From assembly GCA_025201805.1 (NCBI GenBank), contig MU619407.1:1-53122 (forward strand): a stretch of 53,122 nt of DNA. The letters are read 5' to 3'. Under the pieces are notes generated by a model that was not told the DNA's origin, made no database searches, and worked only from the letters and a program-made list of their open reading frames with translations. Position numbers and translations under genes: made by a program. Below, piece after piece: positions 12,028 to 24,860 of this stretch. Position 1 is the stretch's first letter. Every line of letters begins with the position of its first letter. The stretch comes from Parasitella parasitica (taxonomy: Eukaryota; Mucoromycota; Mucoromycetes; Mucorales; Mucoraceae).

Positions 12028-12853
12028 TGGTGTGTAGGAAAGCTCATCTTGCTAGGAAACATATAAATATATATATACCTTATTATAAACAGTAGTTTTT
12101 TCATCGAACGTAGCATGAAGATCTTTTGGTTGGCGCCATTCATGTCGTTAAACAGAGGTCTATAAATATAGCGAGATATTCTTTTTCTTATCCTCTTATT
12201 GCAATAAAGAGTATGTCCTGAACTTTGAGTTGGATATGACAATAGTACTAAAAAATTTTACTGCATGTATGTGAAGGAGCGTAAGGCACTCGGCATTGAA
12301 TCTGCATTATTTTTCAGATTTTGGGGCGAATTAAACAAGCCTGCTAATTCTTACCAAGCTTTGCATTCTTACAAACTCTTCACGGGTCATTACCATCTAC
12401 CACCTCTCCAATTCATCAAATTTGTTTGCAGATTTTATTGGAATTAAATTAGCCTATACCTTTATTTTCTCTCACTTTGTTGTCTGTTTTAAGGTTGTTT
12501 TTGGGATGAAAAAGCCAAGAATCAATATTTCTTAATGTTTAATGAGGGTTTGGGATGGTTCAAAATGCTACTTTAATTTTCTGAATTTGAAGACTTGATA
12601 TGCTTGAAACAAGACCCTTCTGATTAAACATTCTGGCAATGCTGTGTGTGCATTCTCCAGAGTGTCTTGTTTTGCAATCTTTTTCAGTTCTTTTTGAAAG
12701 CTTTTAAACAGTACTTGAATAGTTAATCCGGAAAGGAAAGTCTATAGACAAGTAATTTATATTCTTTAATGATCGTGACAAGATTGACTCATTTTTATAT
12801 ACATTTTGTGTTTTATTCATATATCTATATGTATACTGTTTAAGCTTTGCGTT
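12028..12853. other. Intergenic between convergent kinase and ALG9 genes
   Basis: About 830 bp between the stop codons of two convergent genes. It is AT-rich and holds no supported gene. A 60-codon frame at 12265-12447 has no recognisable content. Confidence 0.6.
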
Positions 12854-15132
12854 TTACACTTTACGCTTCAGCATACAATAATCACCCCATTCCAAACCAG
12901 GAGAGTCAGGAATCCAAAAGGCTCTTAATAAACGGTTAGAGTTCTCAGAATCCAAGAATGGGTAACAATCCATCACCTCCCAATGCTCAGTATCTTTAAT
13001 GTAGCGAGGTTCTAGAGGAGAGGAGGGACGAAGGGGAAAATCAACATCGACCAAATAATCGCACTCCTCTGGACTGACATAAACGCTTGGATTTTCCTTG
13101 TTTAAATCATTGAAACCCTCAGGTGCTTGACGAGCACCAAACCAGCCATAAACACGACGCCTATAATATTGTTCTTGTCCGTCTACTTCATATGTGCCTA
13201 CATCCAAATCCTCCTCAAACTCTTGTGGCAATTGTCCTTGGAAGTTTGTTTTAAGAAACTGAAGACGAGTGTCACTTGGCAAAAAGAACTGCGACGGGAA
13301 ACGATACCATTCTTTGCCGACACACACGTTTTTCAGCTTGAGGTCTACATTGTTGGGGAAATCCTCCTGAATGTAGTTGCGGTTGACGAGCTGATCAGGT
13401 GCCTGCTCCTTCCAAAGCGAGGTGTACACCTGAAAAGGCGCGCGGTAACGAGTAAGAAGTGCAGTAATGCGGGAAATAGACAAAACGCCATAAACAAACA
13501 GAATGGCCAGCGATGTGTAGCGCAGGACAATGACACGAGTGTTGACACCGGCACCCAATAAGCCAGCAAAACGACTGGCCCACGTACGAATCAGAAAAAT
13601 CGAAATAGCGGCATTCAATGCGACCAAAGGGTAAGCGACATACATGAAGCGTTCTTCCTTGTGAGCCTGCAAAGAAAATACAATGAACCAAAGATAAAAA
13701 GGAATCAACTTCAAGCCAAGCTGAATGTAAGGCCAAACGTGATCCATTCTCGTAGTGCCGGGAACACGGTTACGATCGATGAATGCTGCAATGAGCTAAC
13801 TTTACAATTAATACCGCAATCACCATTCCCCAGTATTACCAGACTTACGACGCAAACAGCAGAGCCCAATGCCAAAATAAACGCAATATTGAAATTCAAG
13901 ATACCGTTCATGATGTAGTAGTACCAAGGTTCGACGCCATACAATTCTGGTCCACGTCCTTCAGCATTCGACAATACATTATATTTTATGATATTCCAAG
14001 CAACAATGGTGTACTTGCGATAAAACATTTGGTCTATCAACATAAGAATAAACGACAAACCAGCACCACAAATGGCAGTAGCTTCGATCAAACGAATGAT
14101 GCGTCTTAGGCGCCATTTTTTCCCAGCAACAGAGCGAACAACCGTGCCATCTTCTTTTGTCATAGTGTCGCGGCCAAAGATAAGCACCTCTTCAATGGCA
14201 AAAGGAACGCCAATAAGGGCAGCAAATGGCCAACCTCCCAGAGCGCCCAACCCAATCCAAAATACAACCTTATAAGTACGGCTCAGGTCAACATCGGATA
14301 CAGGCCTCAAAGCATAAGAAAATGCCATAAATGCACAGTACATGGCAAAAGTCGAAGGCAAATATGCTAGTATTGCAGAGTTCAATATACGTTTAGCCCA
14401 CCCATACCGCACAGACCCCCTCCCACCTTACCAGTAGAGGCATTGAACATGCCAGCTCCAAAAAACAAAATAGCAAATACATAGCGGCCCACATGAGGGT
14501 TGATTTCTTCAGTGACAGTACGATAAAATCTAGCTTCTACAAAGGAACACACGGCAGCAAGGAAAAGTCGGATAAGGTAAAACGTTTGAAGCTACAGTCA
14601 GTTGGTTAGCTCTATCACGACAAGGCATGCACATAAATATTACGAGCGATTTCAATTTTACCTTGGTAGAAGTTAACAATTTAGTAAAAAAGCCTACAAC
14701 AGCATTGACAAAGATAAAGGCCCAGCTTCTAATCTTGTAATCTGTCGAGTATTCCCAAGTTTCACGGCCATAACCTTGTAATAAATAGTGCGTAGGTTCC
14801 CAGTAGTTGTACACTTCATCACAATCATCAATTATGCGATACAATCCTGAGAAACAGCGCATAATAAATAAAATTCGAAAAGCAGACAAAATCGTCAGCG
14901 AAAATGCATCTTGCTCGCTCATTAAGGCTTGAGCAGCTCTACAAATAATATAACAAAAAAAACCCGCTTGTTACAAACAACAGCTTTTTTTTTCATGAAA
15001 AAAAAAAACTTACTTGACAGACTTGAGATCGGAAGCATTGGAAGGATTAGGAGCACTGGAATCGGTAGCATGTGGTTGTTTTTTGCTTTTCTTATTATTT
15101 GTTGTACGTGAACGCAATTCAGAAGACGCCAT
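12854..15132 (-). CDS. ALG9: ALG9-type dolichyl-P-mannose alpha-1,2-mannosyltransferase (GT22)
   Basis: An ER multi-pass enzyme that adds alpha-1,2-mannose from dolichol-phosphate-mannose to the luminal lipid-linked oligosaccharide for N-glycosylation. Exons 15132-15014, 14938-14662, 14591-14432, 14366-13849 and 13795-12854 give 671 residues in phase. The GT22 hallmarks are DDCDEVYNYWEPTHYLLQG with its acidic residues in the first luminal loop, the ALG9-like RSWAFIFVNA and LPSTFAMYC, and the conserved HKEERFMYVAYPL late in the membrane region. The last 200 residues form a luminal tail. The start follows a short Lys/Ser-rich cytosolic segment (MASSELRSRTTNNKKSKK). ALG12, PIG-B and PIG-Z are also GT22, but the motifs fit ALG9 best. 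Confidence 0.93.
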
Positions 15133-16654
15133 TTTTAACAATAAAAAAAAAAGGGTGAAAAAAAAAGAGAAAGAAAGCCTTGGAATAGGAAGGTTAACCA
15201 CGTTTTAGCATCGATCTCCTTTTATTTTGTTTCGCCTTCTGAATACCCCAAATGTGTTTATCGCTAAAAGATATAACCGCCCATGCTATCGTATTTTCTC
15301 CCGAGAACTGAAACTCTTTTTGTGATTCCATGCGACTTGCACTCCTTCTCGCTTTCCACGTTTTGTTTACTCCTTTCATTCTCTTTTATCGCCAAACCAA
15401 TCATGATAGATCAATTAACAAACTAATATAATGTATAATGGTATGGTTCCTACTGAAGTATTTATAAAATCAATAGCATTCGACGAGTAAATTGAAGATG
15501 GCTGCTGCTCGCACTGAAAATTAAGATATGTACAAAAGTATATGCAATCATTTAAGTCAGGTTTGAAATTCTCAATATACTAAAACAGTGTACTGCACCT
15601 ATGTATTATGCCAGACAGTTTTTCAGCGTTTCTTGCTTTGGTATATATCGTACAGCACTTTGATGTGCTGGCTTTTATTGTTGTGCATGGACTATTTGAA
15701 AACTCAATTTTTGAAGGACGCTGATCGCTTCTTTTAAACATTTCACGTCTTTTGGAGGCAACTCAATTGCACCTAGGGGCGACTAATAGCAGATGTTTAC
15801 TCTTTATATTTTTAATCGTAAATATATGCTGTATATTATCCTTGTATCTAAGAAAACAAAGGCTTTTTACTTCATATTCTAGATGTATCTGCGCGAGACA
15901 TCAAGGCCATTCTATCTTTTACTCCTTCTACCTCGTTATCTTAATTCTAATTGAATCAATTTTGGAAATTATAGCAATTGATCAGGCCTATCACTAAATG
16001 AAAGATTTTAAGGAACATTAATGATAGCAAAACTACAAAAGTATACAGGCTGAGTGTATATCAACTCTAGTCCATGACACACCATCAACTAAATGATTTA
16101 CAAGAAGATAATCCCATTTTTGGGAATTTCATCTACTAAAACTGTATTTTCTGATTTGAATTGGTTGCTATGAAAACCTTTTCATTGAAAAAATGAGGTT
16201 GCCAGGGGCAAGCAAAAAATGGCAGATCAGTTCTTTTTTTTTATTATTATTATTACTATTATTTGTTTTATCGGTTACTTTTATGGGACAAGATGAAGTG
16301 CAAAAAAAAAAGAGTGGTCTTTATCCAAAAAGGTGAATATGGCAACACATCTTGTATTAAAGGGGAATGAAAATTGTGAGGTATCACTAAAAACTTCGTA
16401 ACGTCATACACCATAATCTGTTGTGCTGGGTGGGTTAAAGGGGGACTACAGAGGACTACAAGATCCAAGGCAATAAGCAGCTTTACTTCACACTGGGTTA
16501 TTTCACGTGTTTTGCAATTATATTAATTATCCTTTTACACATACTTTTATTTTTTGCTCTCTTCTTTCTCTTTCTCCCTTTTTACTTTTTACTTTTTACT
16601 TTTTACTTTTTACTTTTTACTTTTTTTCTTTTTCCTTTTGATACTTTTCATAAT
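15133..16654. other. Large intergenic region between ALG9 and Rac
   Basis: About 1.5 kb shared upstream of two divergent genes. No supported gene is seen; an 81-codon frame at 15752-15997 looks like chance AT-rich coding. The end nearest Rac is strongly pyrimidine-rich on the plus strand and contains a heptamer tandem repeat. Confidence 0.6.
16579..16620 (+). repeat. Tandem heptamer (TTTTTAC) x6
   Basis: Six perfect head-to-tail copies of TTTTTAC end 34 bp before the Rac start codon, inside a pyrimidine-rich leader. The repeat is directly visible. It may be only a slippage-prone microsatellite in the core promoter or 5' UTR. Confidence 0.95.
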
Positions 16655-17429
<775 letters not shown>

Positions 17430-17457
17430 GTAAACCGTGAAAACCAAGGAAACAAAA

Positions 17458-17657
17458 NNNNNNNNNNNNNNNNNNNNNNNNNNNNNNNNNNNNNNNNNNN
17501 NNNNNNNNNNNNNNNNNNNNNNNNNNNNNNNNNNNNNNNNNNNNNNNNNNNNNNNNNNNNNNNNNNNNNNNNNNNNNNNNNNNNNNNNNNNNNNNNNNNN
17601 NNNNNNNNNNNNNNNNNNNNNNNNNNNNNNNNNNNNNNNNNNNNNNNNNNNNNNNNN
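17458..17657. other. Assembly gap (200 N)
   Basis: Exactly 200 N, a conventional placeholder size, directly downstream of the Rac gene. The true length is unknown. Confidence 0.99.
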
Positions 17658-18735
17658 TTTTTATTAATACAATGATATATGATATAAATGTATAAATTCG
17701 TTAGTGTGTGTAATGTTGAATGAACTCCGTCAAATAGGTCTGTAAATTGCCATGGATAAATCCAGTAGATCAAGGAGGTTTTAAACAAGGCAAAACAAGC
17801 ACACTTCAAGCAGGAGCGACATCTCGTGTTCCCCTAGAAATACAAAGAAACTATATGGCCACCTGTTGAAATATGGGCGATATTTTAGTAAAATGCAGGT
17901 CTATCATTATACTTGTAAAATGAGCGAAATGAACGTCATCTCACGTTTAATGAACAAAAAGTCGCTCACCCAATTGACAATAAGTGATATTCTGACACAA
18001 ATGATAGTATGTAAGGGATCAGAAACTACTCCGTTCTATTAGGTCACATTTGTGAGGTGATTAACTACCTCATAATAAATAACCTTTAATCACTACCAAA
18101 GCATACATAATTAATCATCATCATGAAACCATGATCCCCTTTCTAGAACCCTGAATTTCTCAAAAGGGGTTTCTTTTATGCATAAACATCATGAAATTGA
18201 TGATAGTATAATTTATATAGCTTCACTCTTATAATGACAAGGCTTTCAACTCGTTAAATGTGCTGATAAAATACCAAAACCTTTTACAAAATAGTTTTTC
18301 GAGATATTAGATAAAATTATAGCAAAAACGTTTTTAAAAGAAAGCATAATTTTAGCTTCAAGCATATTTGTTATTAGTGTATCAAGTGAAGTTTGCAAAT
18401 ATACTCCTAAGCAATGCATCTTTGAATCCGAATTAATACAATAACAAACGTACATTTATCGTAACGGACGTAAGAAGATCATGACTCTTCTGCTATTCGA
18501 TCGATAAATTTACATTGTTGCTCATATAACAAACATATTCACTACCTATATCATAAAGCCGTGTTGAATGTTTCTGAAAATTGACAAGGGCCATGAGTTT
18601 TTACGTTGAGAATGACTTTTTAAACGAGTGTAATTTATATTGGGTGATAAATTGAAAAAACAAAATTACTCTTTGAAAAAGAAATAATGATGATACAGGC
18701 AATGATACAACGAAACGGAGATAATAGTACACTGG
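17658..18735. other. Intergenic downstream of Rac and PMT
   Basis: About 1.1 kb of AT-rich sequence between the gap and the PMT stop codon. No coding region, RNA gene or repeat could be supported. Confidence 0.5.
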
Positions 18736-21700
18736 TTAAACGTAAATTGTGCTTGGAATGTCTCTAATCTTCAAAGGAAAAGGGTCGGCTTCTTCGTCTT
18801 CATCAGCCATAGGGTCGACTCCGTATAAAGTCTTTGGGTATTCATCGTCGTCGTCATCGTCACCAAAGACTTCCTTACCATCGACAAACTCTGGCTCTGG
18901 CTCAGCATAGACGGGAGGATCTGTAGGGCTATCTATATCTTCTTCATAGTCATCGTCATTGTCATCGTACTCATCCTCGCTCTCATCGTCGTCCTCATTC
19001 ATATGGACTTCACCGTGTACATTTCCAGGAGCAATACGATACCCATTATCATCAGCATAAATAATACCATCCTCGGGCTCAAGTTTAAGGTGCTGCTCAG
19101 CTGGAAAAGGTGGCTCCACAACAGGAGCATCAAAATCGCCAGCTCTATTCAATCTCACTCTATGCAAACCACCCACGTCGTGACGAGCACAATTCAAATC
19201 CCAAGAGTCTAGCAAGGTAGCTTTTTCACATGCAGCAACACTCCAAGGCTCGCCGTAGGTAATGGGAGCATAGATACGGTAGGCATAAATGATGGAAGCA
19301 CTTGCAGCCACTGCAAACATAATCTTCGCCGCACAGTGAAACCTGCTTAAAATCAAGTCAAGGCCAACGCCCAAGGTCAACACGGCCAAGTAGAGAGCAG
19401 GCATGTAATAATTCAAAAATAACTGAGAGTCCATATAGTAAAATGGAATGTAATGCAATGCCCAACCTAAGGCAAAAAAGCCAGCCGAGGTTTCATAGTA
19501 GGCACGCTTCCCATTAAAATTGTCCCTGAAGCCACGCTGATCACGCAGCCGGAAAAAGGTAAACATAATGCCGAATGCAAGTACTGCGACTGTGGAAGCC
19601 CAAAAGACAGCAGGGTTTCCAAGCAGGATGATCTGAGCGGTTTCCGAGACCCAATAATTGACACCAGAGAGAAGTAAGGGCCATACATGTGGACGAGTCT
19701 GGAAAGGATATGTCTCAGTCAAGTCAACATTGAACGACCACATGGCATGGTGCAGACGCATCAGTTTGGATATAAACCCAGGTCTGTGTTCATGTTCGAT
19801 AGCTACACCGGGAGGCAAAAGCGGGTTCTCGGTCTCATCAATGATCCACAAAACTTTGGCCTTTAAGCCCTCTTGGATACAAGAGACTTCCTGCTGTCCA
19901 TAGCCCCATTCAGGCAATCTCTCGAAAGACGAATATAAATGGCAGTCTTGGTTGGGGTGCTCAAGGCGGAAAATACTACGCCGAGCCTCCAAGTATCTGC
20001 CAGCGTCCGGATGAGCAGTGTTGTTGTCGATTTGAACACGCCAAAAGTCATTGGAGTCACCAGTATAGTTCTCAAAGCCATAGCCACTGACCTCAAAATG
20101 GTAGTCAGTATCAGTGACAGGCGCAGGCACGTTATGGCTATGAAGTTTGCGTGGAGCAGAGGCAACATGTTCAAGGCGGATGATATCTCCATGACGGATG
20201 AATTCCAAAAATGTGGTGTTGTCGCTACCCAAAAGATCAGGCGTATTCTTCTTGTCTACATCCGCCTTGAGGATTCTCCACCAGTTATTCTCGTCTTTGT
20301 ACGGATACAAAGTAACCTGCTGTTGTCCAGATCCTTCGACATAGTTTGCTGCATGAGAATGAAGATAACCGCCGGTAGTTTCAAGGTGGCGCATGGTTAT
20401 GAGAGAGCCGTAGGCTACTGGAACTGGTGTATCCACAGGATCGATTCCTTTCAGCTCATTTTGTGTTTCGATCTCCATGTAATTGTCGCCAGGACCTGAC
20501 TCGGAGAGAAGGGAAAGGTGAGCGTAGAACGTAGCCAAATAGATGACAATAGGTATGATGCAAAGACATGTCAATCTCGCACAAAGATGGACGCAATACT
20601 GACGCTACAGAATTCAAAAAAAAAAAAAAGGAATTTCTATATTTAAACATGTTGTGCATCCTAAGTTTGGAAAGATAAAGTTTAGCCAGTACCTTTGTCA
20701 CTTTGATATCACCAAGAATCTCCCACAATTGCTTTGATGCAGACAAGCCAATGGTAGTAATAGTGAATAAACCAACCCATTTACTACTGAGAGCACAGCC
20801 TAAACTGACGCCTGTGAGGAGTAACCAAACCCACCAGCTCCGCCCAAAAGCACTGGTATTACATTTGTCAGAAAAAATGCCAATGATTTTCTCCACCCAC
20901 ACACTGACCTCTGTCTGTAGAACGTTGTATAAGCATAGACACTCGATGCAGTAAAGAAGAGAAGGTATGAGTCCAGTAAAATAAGTCGATCGCTAGTAAT
21001 AAATCCATTTTCTATAAATTGCACAATTAATTTGACAATAAATTAAAGGTGCTTGTTGATTTGTACTACCAAAACAAATTGCCAAGGCAGTAATAGCGGC
21101 AGCGAATATTGAATGTCCAGCATTGCGAATAGTCAAATAAGCCAAAGGCACCACTAAACAGCCTAATAATGCACCAAACCCACGAACTGTAGCGTATGGA
21201 AAAGCGGAGGGGTACTCACTGCTGACAGTTTATGCCGGTTGGTTGGTTGGTTGGTTGGTTGATATACACTCGTAAACAAATACCTTCCAGACTCCTTGAA
21301 TTCGAATTGACCATCATAGCCTGCAATCCAAGCAACCAAAGCAATCAACATTTTTGCCAGCTACACACATGCAATGCAGCAATCAGAACCCCCGCCCTCC
21401 GTCACCCACTTTTATAACAACTTACCGGTGGCTGGACGTCAAAGAAGAACCTCTGGGTGATGTAGTATGAAGCATCTTGGCCAAAAAGAACCTCGTTAAA
21501 GCTATAGAGATTGCATGTCAAAAGCCACCGTTCACTATACTGAAAACAAAAACTTACACGACTTGATCTGGATTACTGATATTCTTGAATCGAACGGGCA
21601 GCGAGACAACAAACAAAACTGCAGCAAACAAACAATCTTTACTGCTATGATAGTTTGGGTTTCTAATGTGGAGCGGCTTTTGCTTTTTCAGGTCATCGTT

Positions 21701-21784
21701 CTGTTGCTCTTTTTTGGGGTGGTGAAAAACAGTGGGAGAAGCGAAAAGCTTTCGTTGTCTCGGCTTCAAAGAGGCAATAGACAT
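18736..21784 (-). CDS. Protein O-mannosyltransferase (PMT family, GT39)
   Basis: Transfers mannose from dolichyl-phosphate-mannose to Ser/Thr of secretory proteins in the ER membrane. Seven exons (21784-21558, 21501-21426, 21360-21284, 21221-21070, 21011-20909, 20852-20693, 20604-18736) give 887 residues. The N-terminal membrane region (about 30-300) contains FFFDVQPPLAKMLIALVAW, GYDGQF and NGFITSDRLILLD; a luminal MIR region with GGYLHSH and QQQVTLYPYKDENNWW follows (about 330-530); then a C-terminal membrane bundle. Two unusual points are visible. The first-loop motif usually FDEVHFG reads FNEVLFG, so the key Asp is Asn. After the membrane bundle there is a very acidic tail of roughly 150 residues. 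Subfamily is uncertain; the MIR region resembles Pmt1/Pmt2 more than Pmt4. Confidence 0.92.
21237..21260 (+). repeat. (GGTT)6 microsatellite inside a PMT intron
   Basis: Six perfect GGTT units lie within the third PMT intron (21222-21283, minus-strand gene). No coding effect is expected. Confidence 0.95.
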
Positions 21785-21913
21785 TTTTTTTTAATGTTTG
21801 GGAAAACGAAAGAAAAGAGTAACATGTGTGGCAAGGCAGTGCCAGAAATTTATTACAGAATCTAAGTTACGTTACATTACATAATCAACTCCCGATAGCG
21901 GGACACATTTCAT

Positions 21914-23578
21914 TCAGGCAAGAGATGCCTTCATAGTCTCCAATAAAATGTCAGCATGTTGACGCTGGAAAGTCAACATGGGGCGAAGACGTACAGTGCG
22001 ATCACCACAACCGCCAATGTTAACACCGCGCTGACGCATGTCGATGAGGAACGAATCTCGTTGCTTGGGGTCAGGTAAATCAAACGCAATAAAGGCACCT
22101 TGGCCACGAATATTCTCGATGGGCGTGGACTTTGTCATTTCAGTCAAGTTGTCCTGCAAGTAGCTTCCAACGTCCTGCACATTTTGAAGCAACTGCTTGT
22201 CTTTAATCTCTTGCACAATAGCAGCTGCTTGCATTGCACGAACTGGGTCACCCATCCAGGTGTTGTACAGACGATAGGCGTGTGTGGGTCGAAGACGAGA
22301 GCTCAGATAGAATCCGGCTGCTTGAAACTTCTTGGAAAACGTTACCATGTCGGGCGGTGAAGGCAATTGCCATGCTTCATGGGCCCAGAATGTGCCAGTT
22401 GCACCTACACCTGTTTGGACTTCGTCGACAATAAACAAAACGTCATTTTTTTGACAGATGGCTTGCAAGCCTCTGAAAAATTCAGGGGAGGCTACGAATC
22501 AAATCGAGTGAGCATATAATGTGCTCGATCATCGTATCAATAAACGTACCGTGATTGTCTCCGCCCTCGGATTGAATGGGCTCAATGACTAAACCGGCGA
22601 CCGGCTTCTTTGCTGTTGTAATAATACGCTCGACTTGATCCAATGCTGCTTGCTCAATCTTTTGATTGTGTTCTTTGTTGTCTTGCAAAGGATAGGCGAG
22701 CTGAGGGAACGGCGCTTTAGGCCAGTCAAATGCGGGAATATCTACTTTGTGGATTGCTTTGCTGGCGGTTGCTGTCAAGGAGCCAAACAGTCGACCGTGG
22801 AATGCTTGACTAAAACTCAAAATGGACATATCGTCAGGCGAGCCGGGCGTCTGGTTCTTCATGCATGAATTCAGCTCTTCCAGATTGAAATCGCGATCGC
22901 CACGTCTTTTGGCAGCCTTGTACATGAATGCGGTCTTGAATGCATTCTCGTTTGCACAAGAGCCGCACATGACAGTAAAGACGTTTGTCATGCCCTTGGG
23001 TGCCACTGCCATGAACGCCTTTTCAACCGAATCGACCCAATCTACGTTGGGATTTACGCCGAGAGCAGCTCTACATGTACATACGGACGTTGAATGAACG
23101 CAATCTGATACATCTCATCCAGCCATACCTGTTTGCCAATGCAGTCTGAAAAGCAGGCTTTTGCGCAAGTGCCAAGAAGGCAGGGTTGTTGTAGCCTACA
23201 GGAATGGATGCAATCTGAGCAAAAACATCCAGCAATGTGTTGCCGTCGGCATCCACAATGTAGTTTCCCTTTGATTTGGCAAAGTCTATGACACAGGTAG
23301 CGTTAAGCGCGCGATCTGCATACTTAGGATTATTCACATGCCGTACCTGCAACAAAAAAGATGGATCGGGTGTCCTGATATTGGTCTAGTTTTGACATGA
23401 TCTTTTTGGATTCAGGGCCTGGAATGGCCGTGACAACGTGAGGTTTGGTAGGCTCATCGGGAAAGAAAGCCGTGGCCTCTCTGATAGGCGAGGCGACACT
23501 AGCTAAATAGCGGACGCGAGGCACTGCATTGGGCCATCGACTTATCGTCGCATTTCTGCGTATAATACAAGGAATCAT
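21914..23578 (-). CDS. UGA1: 4-aminobutyrate (GABA) aminotransferase
   Basis: A PLP-dependent class-III aminotransferase converting GABA and 2-oxoglutarate to succinate semialdehyde and glutamate in the GABA shunt. Exons 23578-23347, 23285-23129, 23070-22550 and 22491-21914 give 495 residues. Family signatures include DADGNTLLDVFAQIASIPVG, VMCGSCANENAFK, SFSQAFHGRLFGSL and EPIQSEGGDNH. VDEVQTGVG provides the PLP-binding Asp, and MVTFSKKFQAAGF holds the Schiff-base Lys. The N-terminus (MIPCIIRRNATISRWPNAVPR) is basic, hydroxylated and poor in acids, so mitochondrial import is likely; yeast Uga1 lacks this and is cytosolic, while animal enzymes are mitochondrial. The PMT start lies 129 bp downstream of its stop on the same strand. 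Confidence 0.96.
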
Positions 23579-24860
23579 AGTTGTTCAGAGTGGGGAAGAG
23601 GGTTAAGCAAAATCTAAATTTTTAAAAAGAAAAAAGCCGTGAATATAAATAGGCAATGCTTTGCGTGGGAATTTACTCCTTGTACTGTAGTGGTATTTGT
23701 CATGACGAGATAAATACATGGACCGTATATGGTTATTTGAGCAAAGATTTTGTTTATTGCAAGTGATTGGTATGAGACATCTTCAAGAATCCCATTTTGT
23801 GTACCGATGCATGTATCCACAAGCGGGCAGACAGGCACCATACCCACTTTTCAAGATATTTTAGCATCATGGCCATTACTGCCATTATTCTTTACAGCCC
23901 GTGCACAAGGTCTTGTTTTCAAAGTAGTGATGCGTTTTATTCGCTTGCGTAGTAGTGCATGTCTGGTGTTAACTTTCAAAGCAGTGAAACTTGTACACCA
24001 AAGGGCAATGCAAATTGCGTACATACAGCGGAAAGTAATGCAATTTTTATTTTATAAACGAAGAGAAGGCATGCAATAAGACATGCTTATATGTATAAAT
24101 CAACTTGGCCACACATGGCGATGATTTTTGAAACATATTTGCAGGTCAGGGTGATGGTGGGGGTAGGCGCTGGCTCTGTGCTTGTACTGGTGAGCTTGAT
24201 AAATTCCATAGTAGGTAGCTATAGGTGTTTTCGTTTTTGGCTTGGAGACATTGTAAAACTTGTTGGCGGAATTGTTCCATACTGTAGAAATATAAGAGTA
24301 AAGGCGGATTGAGTCAAATGCAGTAAAAGACATGTTGATGTTGGTATCAAAATGATTGTATACGGAGTCCAACCAAGTTGGTCGGTTTACTACAAACAGC
24401 TTGATTTGACAGTTGTTAATGATGAAGGATTTGAGAGACAGGGGCTGCTTAAGAGTAGGCTCCGATGGGAATAATGGGATTGTCAACGCCAGTAGACCTA
24501 GGTTTGGTTGAGCCAAATGGCACGTTATTCATGGTGTCTTTTGTATGAAGAAGTTTGGGTTGATCGGTTTGCAGAAAACTTGGACATGAGGACCCACCTG
24601 GTTGTTGCACGATTTCTTGGTCACCGATAATGAAAACATCCACACCGTCATAGAAATGGCAAAGAAGATGACCCGTATATTTGGGATAATAACACACACA
24701 TTTATAAAGGTTTCACATTGTCAAAAACTCTAAAACTAGTCCGTCATATTGTTGTAATAATGCAAGGGCTTTTTTGGCGAGTTTATTATCGTGTACGCAT
24801 TTTAGATTTCGTTTTTTTTTTCTTCTTCTTCATCTTCTTTACATACATCTCTTATAAATC
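23579..24860. other. Intergenic between divergent GABA transaminase and Tps2-like genes
   Basis: About 1.3 kb upstream of two divergent genes. Several open frames of 70-140 codons occur on both strands (notably minus-strand 24449-24697 and 24100-24516, which would need a frameshift or intron to join), but none contains a recognisable motif or clear splice pattern. A degraded or unusual minus-strand gene is possible and cannot be shown. Confidence 0.5.

Noticed and set aside
12265-12447. 60-codon frame between kinase and ALG9 genes
   Set aside because: No start context, motif or conservation cue; likely chance in a 3' intergenic region.
19939-20499. 186-codon plus-strand frame opposite the PMT MIR region
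   Set aside because: It is the antisense shadow of a conserved exon and lacks any domain signature.
23614-24697. Several open frames between the GABA transaminase and Tps2-like genes
   Set aside because: They lie on both strands, do not join with good splice sites in one frame, and have no motif, so no gene is called.
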